Origin: an uncultured Gammaproteobacteria bacterium | GTDB lineage: Bacteria; Pseudomonadota; Gammaproteobacteria; GCA-002705445; GCA-002716945 | Assembly: GCA_913045115.1 (NCBI GenBank) | Contig: CAJWPJ010000005.1 | Coordinates: 1 to 54,975 of the forward strand | Direction: 5' to 3' | Length of the DNA stretch: 54,975 bases | In this document: one piece after another, positions 1-8,249 of the stretch | How the letters are laid out: the number at the start of each line of letters is the position of its first letter | Position numbering within the stretch: the stretch's first letter is position 1 | Notes under the pieces: generated by a model | The model's database searches: none | What the model was told of the DNA's origin: nothing | The model's input: the letters and a program-made list of their open reading frames with translations, nothing else | Made by a program: the position numbers and the translations under genes

Positions 1-721
1 CATTCTCAAGCATATCAAGAGTTTTACCCCATGGATTCACTATCATTGTATGACCATAAGTTTTCTTACCGTTAATATGGTAACCTCCCTGACATGATGA
101 TACAACATATGATAGATTTTCTATTGCTCGAGCTTTAATTAATGTTTCCCAATGAACTTTGCCTGTTTGTTCAGTGAACGATGCAGGAAGAATAATAACT
201 TCAATTTTCTTTTCTTGTTGCAGTCTAAATAATTCAGGGAATCTAAGATCATAGCAACATGCTATCCCAGCTCTACCTATGGGCGTATCAATAACTTCAA
301 TTTTATCACCTGGCATGAAATATCTAGATTCATTATAGGATTCTTTAGATTTTGGTAGTGTGACATCAAACAAATGAATCTTATTATATAGCGATACTCT
401 CTTGCCAGTATGGTCATATGTTATCGTGCTAGCCATTACTCTATCTTTATCGGGAGATTTAATTGGAATAGTGCCTGCGACTATCCAAATTTTATATGTG
501 CTTGCTAAGGATGCAATTGAATTTTGTATCTGTCCATCATCAAGCGTTTCGGCGTGCTTAATATAATCATTGTCATTTTCTGGCATAAGTGCAAAGTTTT
601 CAGGCAAAACAACCATCTTAGAATCACTATCTGAGATTTGCTCTATATATGATTTAATATCATATATATTTACCTTAATATTAGGACCAGAATTCAGCTG
701 TATTGCAGAAACTTTTGACAT
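1..721 (-). CDS. Carbon-nitrogen hydrolase (nitrilase family, Nit1-like), partial
   Basis: Nitrilase-superfamily amidase, probably a deaminated-glutathione amidase-type (Nit1) enzyme that hydrolyses a small amide in the cytoplasm. The reading frame starts at the ATG at 721-719 and is still open at the window edge, so only the first 240 residues are seen. The family triad is readable: Glu41 in VVLPENF, Lys114 in YNKIHLFDV and Cys156 in ACCYDLRFPE. It lies 14 nt downstream of yhdP on the same strand. A yhdP-nitrilase pair followed by tldD is common in gammaproteobacteria, which supports the call. The exact substrate cannot be read from sequence. Confidence 0.88.
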   Translation of the reverse strand, partial: MSKVSAIQLNSGPNIKVNIYDIKSYIEQISDSDSKMVVLPENFALMPENDNDYIKHAETLDDGQIQNSIASLASTYKIWIVAGTIPIKSPDKDRVMASTITYDHTGKRVSLYNKIHLFDVTLPKSKESYNESRYFMPGDKIEVIDTPIGRAGIACCYDLRFPELFRLQQEKKIEVIILPASFTEQTGKVHWETLIKARAIENLSYVVSSCQGGYHINGKKTYGHTMIVNPWGKTLDMLEN

Positions 722-735
722 TCGTTAAGAATATA

Positions 736-3717
736 TTAATTGAGGATAGGTTTAAATGATTGGGTCACCCTAATTTCAGGATTTTTCCAAGGACCTTTAA
801 TAGAATACTCTATGCCAGCAAGTTTATTCGTGTCGAGCCCAAACTCTTTTAGGAGTCTATCGTAAAATATAGACGCAGCAGCCCCAATTGGGCCACCAAG
901 GACTGCTCCAGTAACCAAACTAGTTGAGGATAAGTCTGGAATAAATATTAGTGTTTGATCATGAGTTTCGTCAATGAGGTTTGACTTTCCTGACAGTCTC
1001 ATTTCTCCAAAACTTCCTACTATTTGCATTCTTTTCGTATCAGCAATACCATTATCTAAACTGATATCAGATGTTAAATCATCAAATCTCAGCCCCTTGG
1101 AAAAAAAATCTGAGAAGTCTAGAGATAATCTTTTAGGTATTGAGGATATGCTAAATAACCCTAGAACTTGACCAATCGCCTGCGTTTTTTTATCCAATTC
1201 GTTGATTTGACCATTTTTTATTATAAAATTTAGATCACCCTTTGCATTTGAAAATGAAAAATCATCTAAGGAGCCTTGCCACTGTGCTTTTAAACTTGCA
1301 TCTAAGTCCCCTCCCTGTAGAACACCAACATAACCTAAACCTGTTAAGGCTTGTCCGAGATTACTGCTTTTAAAAAAAGCATTGATTTCTGTTTTTTCAT
1401 TTTTATTCCTGTACCATTTTCCTGATGACTGCATTTGCAAGTAGAGATTATTAAAGTTCAATTTATCTATCGAGATATAATTTTCTGCTGGAGTAATGAT
1501 TAGGTGAACGTCATCAAGAACAGCTCTGGATGTTTTGACGTGTTTGGATTTTATTTCAATCTTAGGTAAAGATTGACCTATACCGTCACTTTTAAAATAG
1601 GCCGTATCAATATACTCAAATGATCCTGTGGCTAGATTGATAGACTGTGATGTGGTGGGATATTTAAAAAATCCTCTTGCAAGAGGAGAATTAATATTAG
1701 TATAGATATAGCCTCCATCACTTCTAAATTTGAACTTATGTTTTTCAAGAGTCACAGACATAGGGTAAGATATTTGTGGAAAGTGCTGATACTTGAAAAC
1801 AAAGTTTTTATTTTCTTTGCTAGTCTTATTGAATGGCTCAATGATATTGAGTGACACACCATTTAGATTACTTGTGACATAGGATGTTGCAATATTTTGT
1901 GTGTGATCATAAGTTGTAACTGATTTTATCTGTGTCTTTCCCTTAGTGACTCCCTGAATATCCAAATACTCACTTAAGATTTTTGTATCAAGAAAACCAG
2001 TTGATGATAATATGAACTTATGCGAGGTACTATTTGATCGAGTCATAATTCTTGAAGTAAGTTCATTACTATTAATCGAAAGATTGAATTTGTCTGAACT
2101 AATAAAATTCGAGGTTGTGTAAACATTCACTTTTGGAGATGAAAGATAGATATCATCTGAATGTTCTATCACAAGATTCTCCACATTTGCTTTGCTGAAA
2201 AATACTCCACCGTGATAATAAATATTGGCGCTCATCTTGCCCTCATAATTTATCTTTGTAAGTAACTCGCTAGAGCTTAAGAAAGGTAGAATTTTATTAA
2301 CATTGGAAGAAATTCGGATCTTAAGTGATGGCATTTTTGATGTTTTATATCCTGAAAAGGTGAAATTATAATTCTGATTGTTTTTAAATTTAGAGCCGCT
2401 GAAGTAAATAGATTTTCCTCTCGCGTTATATGCTATTTTGCCAGATACACCATCTGCTACATTTTTTTCCTGTAGATTTAGAGATAAATTACGTATGTTA
2501 ACAATGCCCCTACTTAGTGTCCCGTATATTTTTGCATTAACATTATCTAGAGAGTAGCTATCCTCAATATCAACAGAACCGTCACTAATAGTTAAACTAT
2601 AATAATCAAGCTTGCCCTTACTATTAAGATGTACTTGAATATCTTCTATATCGCCAGATAGCAACTGTGTAGGTATATTAAGGTTATACATTCCTATAAT
2701 GGGAAAATACTTCCTGATCAAATGACTATCATTTTTTTTGATAAATACGCTAATATTTTTTTTGTTATCCTTACTTATGACTATTTTGTTATTTTTTATA
2801 TTTTTGTTATCTATAACATAATTCATTCTCATAAGACTCAAGGTTTCAGATTCACTATCTTTCACAAACAAAAGATCGCTATTGACTTTACCTAGTGTAA
2901 AGATGGACTTTCCAACAGTTAGACTTAATCTATCAGTAGCGATATTTCCGAATGCCCTCGTGATATTTGTTCCGTCTAAGTTTAACCAAATCCGCAGTGA
3001 CATCTGATTAGCCTGCAGTTGTCTTAGTTGCTCAGGAAGTAGAGGGTATGGTACTTTAATAGAATTCCCACTAAGAAATATTTTACTTTTAATGGAGTCG
3101 CCTATAACAACTCCTTTGTACTGAACAGTTATCGGATTAGGGCTCGCCTGGTGCAAAAAGTCTGAATATACTTTTATGATATTATCCTGATAACTTGCCA
3201 AAAGAGTGTTTGCTTTCATAGATAATGTTTGTTGATTTATTAAATTAGTTATTCTAATGTCAGAATTATTGAGGATAATTACAGGTATATTTTGTTTTAT
3301 TTCCAAATTGGAATTAACTGGTAATTTTTTCTTATTAAGAATGATTTTGTTCTTATCATATTTCAAATCAAGTATTGTGTTATTAATTATAATTTTCCCA
3401 ATTGATAATTCCTGACTCCTTAATGTATCTAATATGTTAATGTGTATTTCGCTGCTTGGTATTTCTAACAACATTCTATTGTCGCTGTCACTCATTAATG
3501 TATTTTTCATTTTTATTATCGGGTTTAAACCAATCCATTTAACATCAAAATTCTCTATACTAGTCTCTACATTGAGTGTCTTCTTTAGTTCAGCTTTAAA
3601 GAAATGAGTGAGATCTCTTTTAAGATTAGTTGAATTTTCGGAATACAGTATGACTGTAGTGAATAAGATTAGAGAGATAAGTAGAAAATTAAGTAAAACT
3701 TTGATTGTTTTAGACAT
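736..3717 (-). CDS. yhdP: YhdP family AsmA-like inner-membrane protein
   Basis: Large envelope protein of the YhdP/TamB/AsmA-like group, which in E. coli helps move phospholipid between inner and outer membrane. It has 993 residues, shorter than E. coli YhdP (about 1270). There is one N-terminal membrane anchor at about residues 8-26 (NFLLISLILFTTVILY). The long beta-rich, low-complexity body is typical of repeating-beta-groove proteins. The AsmA-like C-terminal region lies near residues 780-950, with a glycine-rich segment before the end (GAVLGGPIGAAASIFYDRLL). It sits between rsfS (1-nt gap) and the nitrilase gene. The family call rests on overall pattern plus neighbourhood; no catalytic residues are expected. 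Confidence 0.82.
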   Translation of the reverse strand: MSKTIKVLLNFLLISLILFTTVILYSENSTNLKRDLTHFFKAELKKTLNVETSIENFDVKWIGLNPIIKMKNTLMSDSDNRMLLEIPSSEIHINILDTLRSQELSIGKIIINNTILDLKYDKNKIILNKKKLPVNSNLEIKQNIPVIILNNSDIRITNLINQQTLSMKANTLLASYQDNIIKVYSDFLHQASPNPITVQYKGVVIGDSIKSKIFLSGNSIKVPYPLLPEQLRQLQANQMSLRIWLNLDGTNITRAFGNIATDRLSLTVGKSIFTLGKVNSDLLFVKDSESETLSLMRMNYVIDNKNIKNNKIVISKDNKKNISVFIKKNDSHLIRKYFPIIGMYNLNIPTQLLSGDIEDIQVHLNSKGKLDYYSLTISDGSVDIEDSYSLDNVNAKIYGTLSRGIVNIRNLSLNLQEKNVADGVSGKIAYNARGKSIYFSGSKFKNNQNYNFTFSGYKTSKMPSLKIRISSNVNKILPFLSSSELLTKINYEGKMSANIYYHGGVFFSKANVENLVIEHSDDIYLSSPKVNVYTTSNFISSDKFNLSINSNELTSRIMTRSNSTSHKFILSSTGFLDTKILSEYLDIQGVTKGKTQIKSVTTYDHTQNIATSYVTSNLNGVSLNIIEPFNKTSKENKNFVFKYQHFPQISYPMSVTLEKHKFKFRSDGGYIYTNINSPLARGFFKYPTTSQSINLATGSFEYIDTAYFKSDGIGQSLPKIEIKSKHVKTSRAVLDDVHLIITPAENYISIDKLNFNNLYLQMQSSGKWYRNKNEKTEINAFFKSSNLGQALTGLGYVGVLQGGDLDASLKAQWQGSLDDFSFSNAKGDLNFIIKNGQINELDKKTQAIGQVLGLFSISSIPKRLSLDFSDFFSKGLRFDDLTSDISLDNGIADTKRMQIVGSFGEMRLSGKSNLIDETHDQTLIFIPDLSSTSLVTGAVLGGPIGAAASIFYDRLLKEFGLDTNKLAGIEYSIKGPWKNPEIRVTQSFKPILN

Positions 3718-3718
3718 T

Positions 3719-4054
3719 TTAAATCATATTTTCATTATTCAGACTTTCGTCCCATAACTTTTCAAGAGAATAAAACTCTCGTGCTTCCGGATGCATGACG
3801 TGAACTAAGACATCACCAAAATCAATGAGTACCCACTCTGATTTTGAGTAACCCTCTATACCCAAAGGTTTGATTTTAACTTTTTTTAACTTTTTTATAA
3901 TATTATCTGAGATTGACTTAACATGACGCGTAGATCGTCCTGAGGCAATGATCATAGTGTCCGTAACTGATGATTTATTTTTTACATCAAGTGAGATTAT
4001 GTTCTCGGCTTTAAACTCTTCCAGCAAGAGGCTAATTTCTTTATTTAAAATCAC
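3719..4054 (-). CDS. rsfS: Ribosomal silencing factor RsfS
   Basis: RsfS binds uL14 on the 50S subunit and blocks subunit joining when nutrients are scarce. The 111 residues include the family signatures MIIASGRSTRHVKSI (about residues 34-48) and the WVLIDFGDVLVHVMHPEAREFYSLEKLW block near the C terminus. The start is GTG at 4054-4052, and it overlaps the nadD TGA stop as GTGA, which implies translational coupling. Its protein partner L14 is encoded at 33031-33399 in this window. The nadD-rsfS linkage is standard in bacteria. Confidence 0.95.
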   Translation of the reverse strand: MILNKEISLLLEEFKAENIISLDVKNKSSVTDTMIIASGRSTRHVKSISDNIIKKLKKVKIKPLGIEGYSKSEWVLIDFGDVLVHVMHPEAREFYSLEKLWDESLNNENMI

Positions 4055-4680
4055 TTATATAAACCATTTTTTTTAATAAATTCATAATTTACTTTGGATA
4101 CAATATTTTCAGTAGATTGATTTTTTTTTATCATGTCTCGCAGTATACTTCCAGATATCTGTGATTTGTACTTATTTGAAAGATGTATTTTTCCAGATTT
4201 AGATTGATTAAATAAATTAATATTTTTTTCTATATAACTATCCAATAATTCAATTCTAGCATAATTGCTGTCATTGTCTCTACATAGAACAATAATACTT
4301 GCCATCGACAAAATTTCGAGATATCTATGCCATGATGTAAAATTATGGAAATTATCTTCTCCCATAATTAAACGTAGGGAACTCGTCTCATATTCTTTAT
4401 TAAAATAATTAATTGTATCTATAGAATATGAAATTTCTTCAGATAACTTCTCGAAAGTGCTGACTTCAAAAAATTTATAAGCTTTTATAGCATTTTGTAT
4501 CATACAGACTCTATCATCAAACTTAGCATGAAATTTTCTACCGATTGGAGACTTATTATTAGGTACAAATATTATCTTTGTAAGTTGATAATGGTCCTTT
4601 ATGTGAAGAGGTATATCTATGTGAGCAGTATGAATAGGATCAAATGAGCCAAGATATATACCTATGTTAGATTGCTTAAT
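4051..4680 (-). CDS. nadD: Nicotinate-nucleotide adenylyltransferase with ATT start
   Basis: NadD joins ATP to nicotinate mononucleotide in NAD synthesis. The first in-frame ATG (4503) would remove the active site. Reading upstream in the same frame gives the nucleotidyltransferase signature GSFDPIHTAHI and then IIFVPNNKSP before that ATG. The only sensible start is an ATT at 4680-4678. It gives a product beginning MKQSNIGIYLGSFDP, 209 residues (E. coli NadD 213), and has AAGGAG about 9 nt upstream. The ATT overlaps the proA TAA as ATTAA. The C-terminal ISGSILRDMI block matches the family IS(S/G)TxIR motif. A sequencing error at the start codon is the alternative. Confidence 0.9.
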   Translation of the reverse strand: MKQSNIGIYLGSFDPIHTAHIDIPLHIKDHYQLTKIIFVPNNKSPIGRKFHAKFDDRVCMIQNAIKAYKFFEVSTFEKLSEEISYSIDTINYFNKEYETSSLRLIMGEDNFHNFTSWHRYLEILSMASIIVLCRDNDSNYARIELLDSYIEKNINLFNQSKSGKIHLSNKYKSQISGSILRDMIKKNQSTENIVSKVNYEFIKKNGLYK

Positions 4681-5950
4681 TTCTAATAACTCCTTTGCTA
4701 GTGACTACGTATTTCAAATTTGTTAATCCTTCCAAGCCAACAGGTCCTCGTGCATGAATCTTATCTGTGCTGATCCCTATTTCTGCACCAAGCCCATATT
4801 CAAAACCGTCTGCAAATCTCGTAGATGTATTAATCATCACAGAGCTTGAATCTACCTCTCTAAAAAATCTAGATTGAGCTTTTTTATTCTTTGATATTAT
4901 GGAGTCTGTATGCCTACTGCCATACTTTTCAATATGATCCATTGCCTCATCAATGCTACTAACCACTTTAACAGCTATAATTGGCTTGAGATACTCCTCA
5001 TACCAATCAGCCTCCTTCGCTATACGAGCTTTACTAAAAATAGCTTTTATTTTTTTGCACCCCCTTATCTCAACACCATGATCCTGCAAAGCACTTAAAA
5101 TCTTAATAATGAACTCTTTTGGGAAGCTCTTATGTATTATAAGAGATTCAGCAGCATTGCATACTCCATACCTTTGTGTTTTCGAATTAAGCGTACATTT
5201 CATAGCTACCTTAAAATCTGCATCTCTATCAATATAGACGTGACAATTGCCATCTAGATGTTTTATGACAGGAATTTTTGATTCAGATGATATCTTCTTT
5301 ATTAGTCCTTTGCCCCCTCGAGGAATTATGACATCCACGTATTGATCTAATTTAAGAAGTTCGCTCACAGCGTTTCTATCCGTGGTGCTTATAAGTTGAA
5401 CAATATCCTGAGGCATTCTACATTTACGAAGAGAATCTTTTATGATGCAAGATAATATCAAATTTGAGTTTATAGCTTCGCTACCTCCTCGTAAGATAAT
5501 ACTGTTACATGACTTTATCGATAATCCTGCTGCATCTATTGTAACATTTGGTCTAGATTCATAAATCATCCCAATTACACCTATTGGTACTCTCATTTGT
5601 TCAACTGATATCCCGCTAGGCTGAGCTGCTTTGTTAATCTTTTTAAAAAGCGTATCAGGGATAGATTTTATTTTTTTTAAACCATCAACCATTGAAGAGA
5701 TTCTCTTATTGTTTATCAGAAGCCTATCAATGAGTGCATCTGACAATTTATTCTTCTCGGCATTCTTAATATCTAGTGAATTTTTTTGGATAATAAGTTT
5801 TTTCTGGTTATCAAGTTGAGAAATTATAGTACTTAGTATTTTATTCCTTTGAGAGTTCGATAATCTTCTTGCTAGCTTAGATGCATCCTGGGCTGCTTTG
5901 CATACATCAAACACATATTTTTTTATTCTATTTATATTCATTTTTATCAA
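4676..5950 (-). CDS. proA: Gamma-glutamyl phosphate reductase
   Basis: ProA reduces gamma-glutamyl phosphate to glutamate semialdehyde with NADPH, the second step of proline synthesis. The 424 residues have aldehyde-dehydrogenase-fold signatures: PIGVIGMIYESRPNVTIDAA (about 122-141), the NSILRGG-type loop, the catalytic Cys in RYGVCNAAES and VMINTSTRFADGFEYGLGAEIGIST near the end. The frame can open with TTG at 5950 (TTGA overlap with the holA stop) or with ATG at 5941. Neither has a clear ribosome-binding site. proB is not in the window. Finding proA between holA and nadD is unlike E. coli. Confidence 0.96.
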   Translation of the reverse strand: MIKMNINRIKKYVFDVCKAAQDASKLARRLSNSQRNKILSTIISQLDNQKKLIIQKNSLDIKNAEKNKLSDALIDRLLINNKRISSMVDGLKKIKSIPDTLFKKINKAAQPSGISVEQMRVPIGVIGMIYESRPNVTIDAAGLSIKSCNSIILRGGSEAINSNLILSCIIKDSLRKCRMPQDIVQLISTTDRNAVSELLKLDQYVDVIIPRGGKGLIKKISSESKIPVIKHLDGNCHVYIDRDADFKVAMKCTLNSKTQRYGVCNAAESLIIHKSFPKEFIIKILSALQDHGVEIRGCKKIKAIFSKARIAKEADWYEEYLKPIIAVKVVSSIDEAMDHIEKYGSRHTDSIISKNKKAQSRFFREVDSSSVMINTSTRFADGFEYGLGAEIGISTDKIHARGPVGLEGLTNLKYVVTSKGVIRN

Positions 5951-6897
5951 CTATTCATAAGGTTCACTAACAGGCTATTGAAACTGGTCCAAGGGTTTGC
6001 TTTCCTAGACATATATTTAGAATTTATGTCTAGTCCTGCGATGTTCTTCAATGTGTACAACAGTCCGTCTAAGTTATATTTTTTAGATGCGTTTGTATAT
6101 TTATTTTTTAGAAAAGCTGGAATATATGGCTGAGATAAGGTCGGTTTAATCACGGAGTATATCTTTTCGAGCTCCAAATTAATTAAAAAAATTACATAAG
6201 AAAGTGATGTATCAGCATCTCTCAAATGTTCACTCACCTTTATAAAACCAGCTATATCTTTATTTAAAAGCATATCTATCAAATCATATTCTGTATATTT
6301 AGAATCTTTAGAAGTAAAATTCATTTTGTCGTTGGAGAGCCCGCTCAGATAAATGGCTTGTGAGATTGAGAGGCTGTTGTTAAAGTTTGAATCAATTAGG
6401 TTATTAATAGAGTCGGCTTCATAGCCGATGCCGCTCATCTTGCACTTGTTTGCTATCCACTGTTCCAGTATCTGACCTTTAAGTTCATATATCTCTACAA
6501 CACAGCCATTATTTGAAATGTTCTTATATAAATTAGTTTTTTTGAATGATGCTGCTTGTCTGTCTAACTTAATAATTAGTCGGTCTTGTGTATGATGAGT
6601 AACCCATATGTCAATTAGCTTCTTAATGTTAACAGGAATTGACTTCGAAACTATATTCAATACAAGAAGCTTTTTTTCGTCAAAAAGTGATTGCTCCTGT
6701 AAATTATTTTTTATATCTTCAGTTTGCGTGTCATCGTCTATGACATAGTTTTCGAGTTTATAGTCGAATTTTTTATGAAAGTTTACAATATCGCGCTCTA
6801 TCTCATTACTTATATTGCGTGGATTACCATGAATAAAAAATAATGGAATTTCTGAAGTAAGGGGGAATTTCTTAAATTTAACATAATCGAGTATCAT
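5947..6897 (-). CDS. holA: DNA polymerase III delta subunit
   Basis: HolA is the clamp-loader subunit that opens the beta sliding clamp. The frame could start at GTG 6921, but ATG 6897 is preferred. It places 20 residues before the LFFIHGNPRN segment, as in E. coli HolA, and a TATAAT hexamer sits just upstream of it, inside the longer version. That gives 316 residues. Similarity is modest but shows the clamp-loader pattern: the short N-terminal strand and P-loop-like remnant, the LDRQAASFKKTNLYK segment and the ILEQWIANKCKMSGIGY segment. It overlaps proA by 4 nt (TTGA). In E. coli lptE lies directly upstream; here a 5.9-kb island intervenes. Confidence 0.85.
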   Translation of the reverse strand: MILDYVKFKKFPLTSEIPLFFIHGNPRNISNEIERDIVNFHKKFDYKLENYVIDDDTQTEDIKNNLQEQSLFDEKKLLVLNIVSKSIPVNIKKLIDIWVTHHTQDRLIIKLDRQAASFKKTNLYKNISNNGCVVEIYELKGQILEQWIANKCKMSGIGYEADSINNLIDSNFNNSLSISQAIYLSGLSNDKMNFTSKDSKYTEYDLIDMLLNKDIAGFIKVSEHLRDADTSLSYVIFLINLELEKIYSVIKPTLSQPYIPAFLKNKYTNASKKYNLDGLLYTLKNIAGLDINSKYMSRKANPWTSFNSLLVNLMNS

Positions 6898-6926
6898 TAA
6901 ATGAATTATACTATATATCACCCATG
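6895..6926. promoter_or_regulatory. Overlapping divergent -10 elements of holA and the dehydrogenase gene
   Basis: A minus-strand TATAAT (6910-6905) is followed after 7 nt by the holA ATG at 6897. A plus-strand TATACT (6907-6912) precedes the dehydrogenase ATG at 6924. The two hexamers share the TATA at 6907-6910. No good -35 is visible on either strand and no Shine-Dalgarno sequence fits between the two starts. This suggests leaderless or nearly leaderless divergent transcripts, inferred from spacing only. Confidence 0.45.
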
Positions 6927-7811
6927 AATAGAGTTAAAAAAACAAAAGTTGGTTTCATCGGATTAGGCATTATGGGTAAACCAATGGTGATAAACTTACT
7001 CAAAAATGATTTTGAGGTTTTCTTTTACGCCAGAAAAAAGCAAGTAATCAACGAAATTTTAAAGGTTGGAGGTAAGTTTATTTCAACTCCAAGTGATATA
7101 CCAAAACATACAAAAATTTGCATTACAAATCTGCCAAATACAAAAGATGTGGAAAATGTTGTAGTCGGAAATAGGGGTCTCATAAGTAATCTTCGTGAAG
7201 GATCTATTGTTATTGATATGAGCACGATATCACCACAAGGTGCAGTTAAGATAAATAACAAGTTGAAGAAAAAGAAATCTTATCTAATTGATGCGCCTGT
7301 ATCTGGTGGAGAGGCTGGAGCCAAATCTGGAGAATTATCCATAATGGCTGGTGGTGACAAAAAAGCATATCAAAAAGTAAAATTTATTCTCGCCATACTT
7401 GGTAATAAGATTACTTATATTGGAAGGAGTGGTTCAGGACAAATATGTAAAGCATGTAATCAGATTTTAGTTGCACAGACCATTCAATCTGTGAGCGAGA
7501 TAATCTCTATCGCAAAAAAATCAAAAATTAATCCCTCAATAATAAGAGAAGCGCTGCTCGCCGGATATGCAAATAGTAAAATTCTAGAAATCCATGGTAA
7601 TCGTATGATTAAATCTGATTACCGACCAGGTTTTAAGCTTTCTCTTCATCATAAAGACCTAAAGATTGCCAGGACTCTGACAAAAAGTCTTGGACTAAAC
7701 TTGAGAGGATTGAGCCGAATCCAAAAAATCATGGAAAGCGCAAAAAAGTCTAAGCTTTATGAGTGTGATTCTTCAATTATTCACACTATATTAGAAAAAA
7801 CTTATAAATAA
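6924..7811 (+). CDS. NAD(P)-dependent beta-hydroxyacid dehydrogenase (GarR/HIBADH family)
   Basis: Cytoplasmic oxidoreductase of the 3-hydroxyisobutyrate/tartronate-semialdehyde reductase family. The 295 residues show an N-terminal Rossmann motif GFIGLGIMGKPM (about 10-21), the substrate-binding signature DAPVSGGEAGAKSG (about 123-136) followed by LSIMAGG, and the catalytic Lys in GSGQICKACNQ (about 170-180). The C-terminal all-helical domain has the expected length. The start is the ATG at 6924, which leaves almost no leader. The sequence does not show which hydroxyacid is used (tartronate semialdehyde, 3-hydroxyisobutyrate or succinic semialdehyde). Unlike its left-hand neighbours it is on the plus strand, and it marks the edge of the island. 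Confidence 0.88.
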   Translation: MNRVKKTKVGFIGLGIMGKPMVINLLKNDFEVFFYARKKQVINEILKVGGKFISTPSDIPKHTKICITNLPNTKDVENVVVGNRGLISNLREGSIVIDMSTISPQGAVKINNKLKKKKSYLIDAPVSGGEAGAKSGELSIMAGGDKKAYQKVKFILAILGNKITYIGRSGSGQICKACNQILVAQTIQSVSEIISIAKKSKINPSIIREALLAGYANSKILEIHGNRMIKSDYRPGFKLSLHHKDLKIARTLTKSLGLNLRGLSRIQKIMESAKKSKLYECDSSIIHTILEKTYK

Positions 7812-7837
7812 TTATTAGTGTTTTTACATTAATATAT

Positions 7838-7850
7838 TATAATATTTCCA
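7838..7850 (+). promoter_or_regulatory. Putative -10 of the Fur-family gene, leaderless spacing
   Basis: A perfect TATAAT at 7838-7843 is followed by six bases and then the ATG at 7850, so the predicted first transcribed base is the A of the start codon. There is no Shine-Dalgarno sequence in the preceding bases. The surrounding 7831-7846 is a near-palindromic AT run that could be an autoregulatory operator. No strong -35 is seen. Confidence 0.45.
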
Positions 7851-8248
7851 TGGAAAGCAAATACGAGGATATTTATAGGAAGCTTAGCGTAACCCCTACT
7901 AAACAAAGGGTTGATTTAGCGCGTCTTATATTTTCTAAAAAGCAACATTTTACTGCAAATGAGCTGATAGCTATGGCAGATAAAAAGAAACTTAATATAT
8001 CAATGGCTACCGTTTACAATACGTTATCATTATTGGAGGATAAAGGAATGTTAAAAACTATAAACATAGATAACGAGTTAAAATTCTATGACACGAACTT
8101 AGACAACCATCACCATCTTTATAACACTACGATGAGTACACTAACTGATATTGATAATGACAGGATTGTGTTTGCAGAGCTGCCCGAGTTACCTAAAACT
8201 TTGCAAATTGAAAGTACAGAAGTACTAATAAAAGCGAGAAATAAGTAA
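7850..8248 (+). CDS. Fur-family regulator, Irr-like
   Basis: DNA-binding metalloregulator of the Fur superfamily, most like Irr/PerR types that sense haem, iron or peroxide. The 132 residues contain the winged-helix domain (VTPTKQR at about 14-20, recognition helix MATVYNTLSLLEDKG at 52-66) and a YDTN segment followed by a His triplet at 87-89. A His triplet at this place is the second haem-binding site described for rhizobial Irr. CxxC zinc motifs are absent, as in Irr. A palindrome matching the Irr box lies over the rubrerythrin promoter 2.4 kb away, so that operon is the likely target (inference). It converges with the DUF3501 gene, 1 nt apart. Confidence 0.82.
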   Translation: MESKYEDIYRKLSVTPTKQRVDLARLIFSKKQHFTANELIAMADKKKLNISMATVYNTLSLLEDKGMLKTINIDNELKFYDTNLDNHHHLYNTTMSTLTDIDNDRIVFAELPELPKTLQIESTEVLIKARNK

Positions 8249-8249
8249 T

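Noticed and set aside
4051-4503. nadD as a truncated pseudogene starting at the ATG at 4503
   Set aside because: The missing catalytic motif is present in the same frame upstream without any stop or frameshift; only the start codon is unusual.
7023-7270. Possible CRISPR array, prophage or insertion sequence in the 6.9-12.8 kb island
   Set aside because: No spaced direct repeats, transposase or integrase motifs, or terminal inverted repeats were found; the composition matches the flanks.
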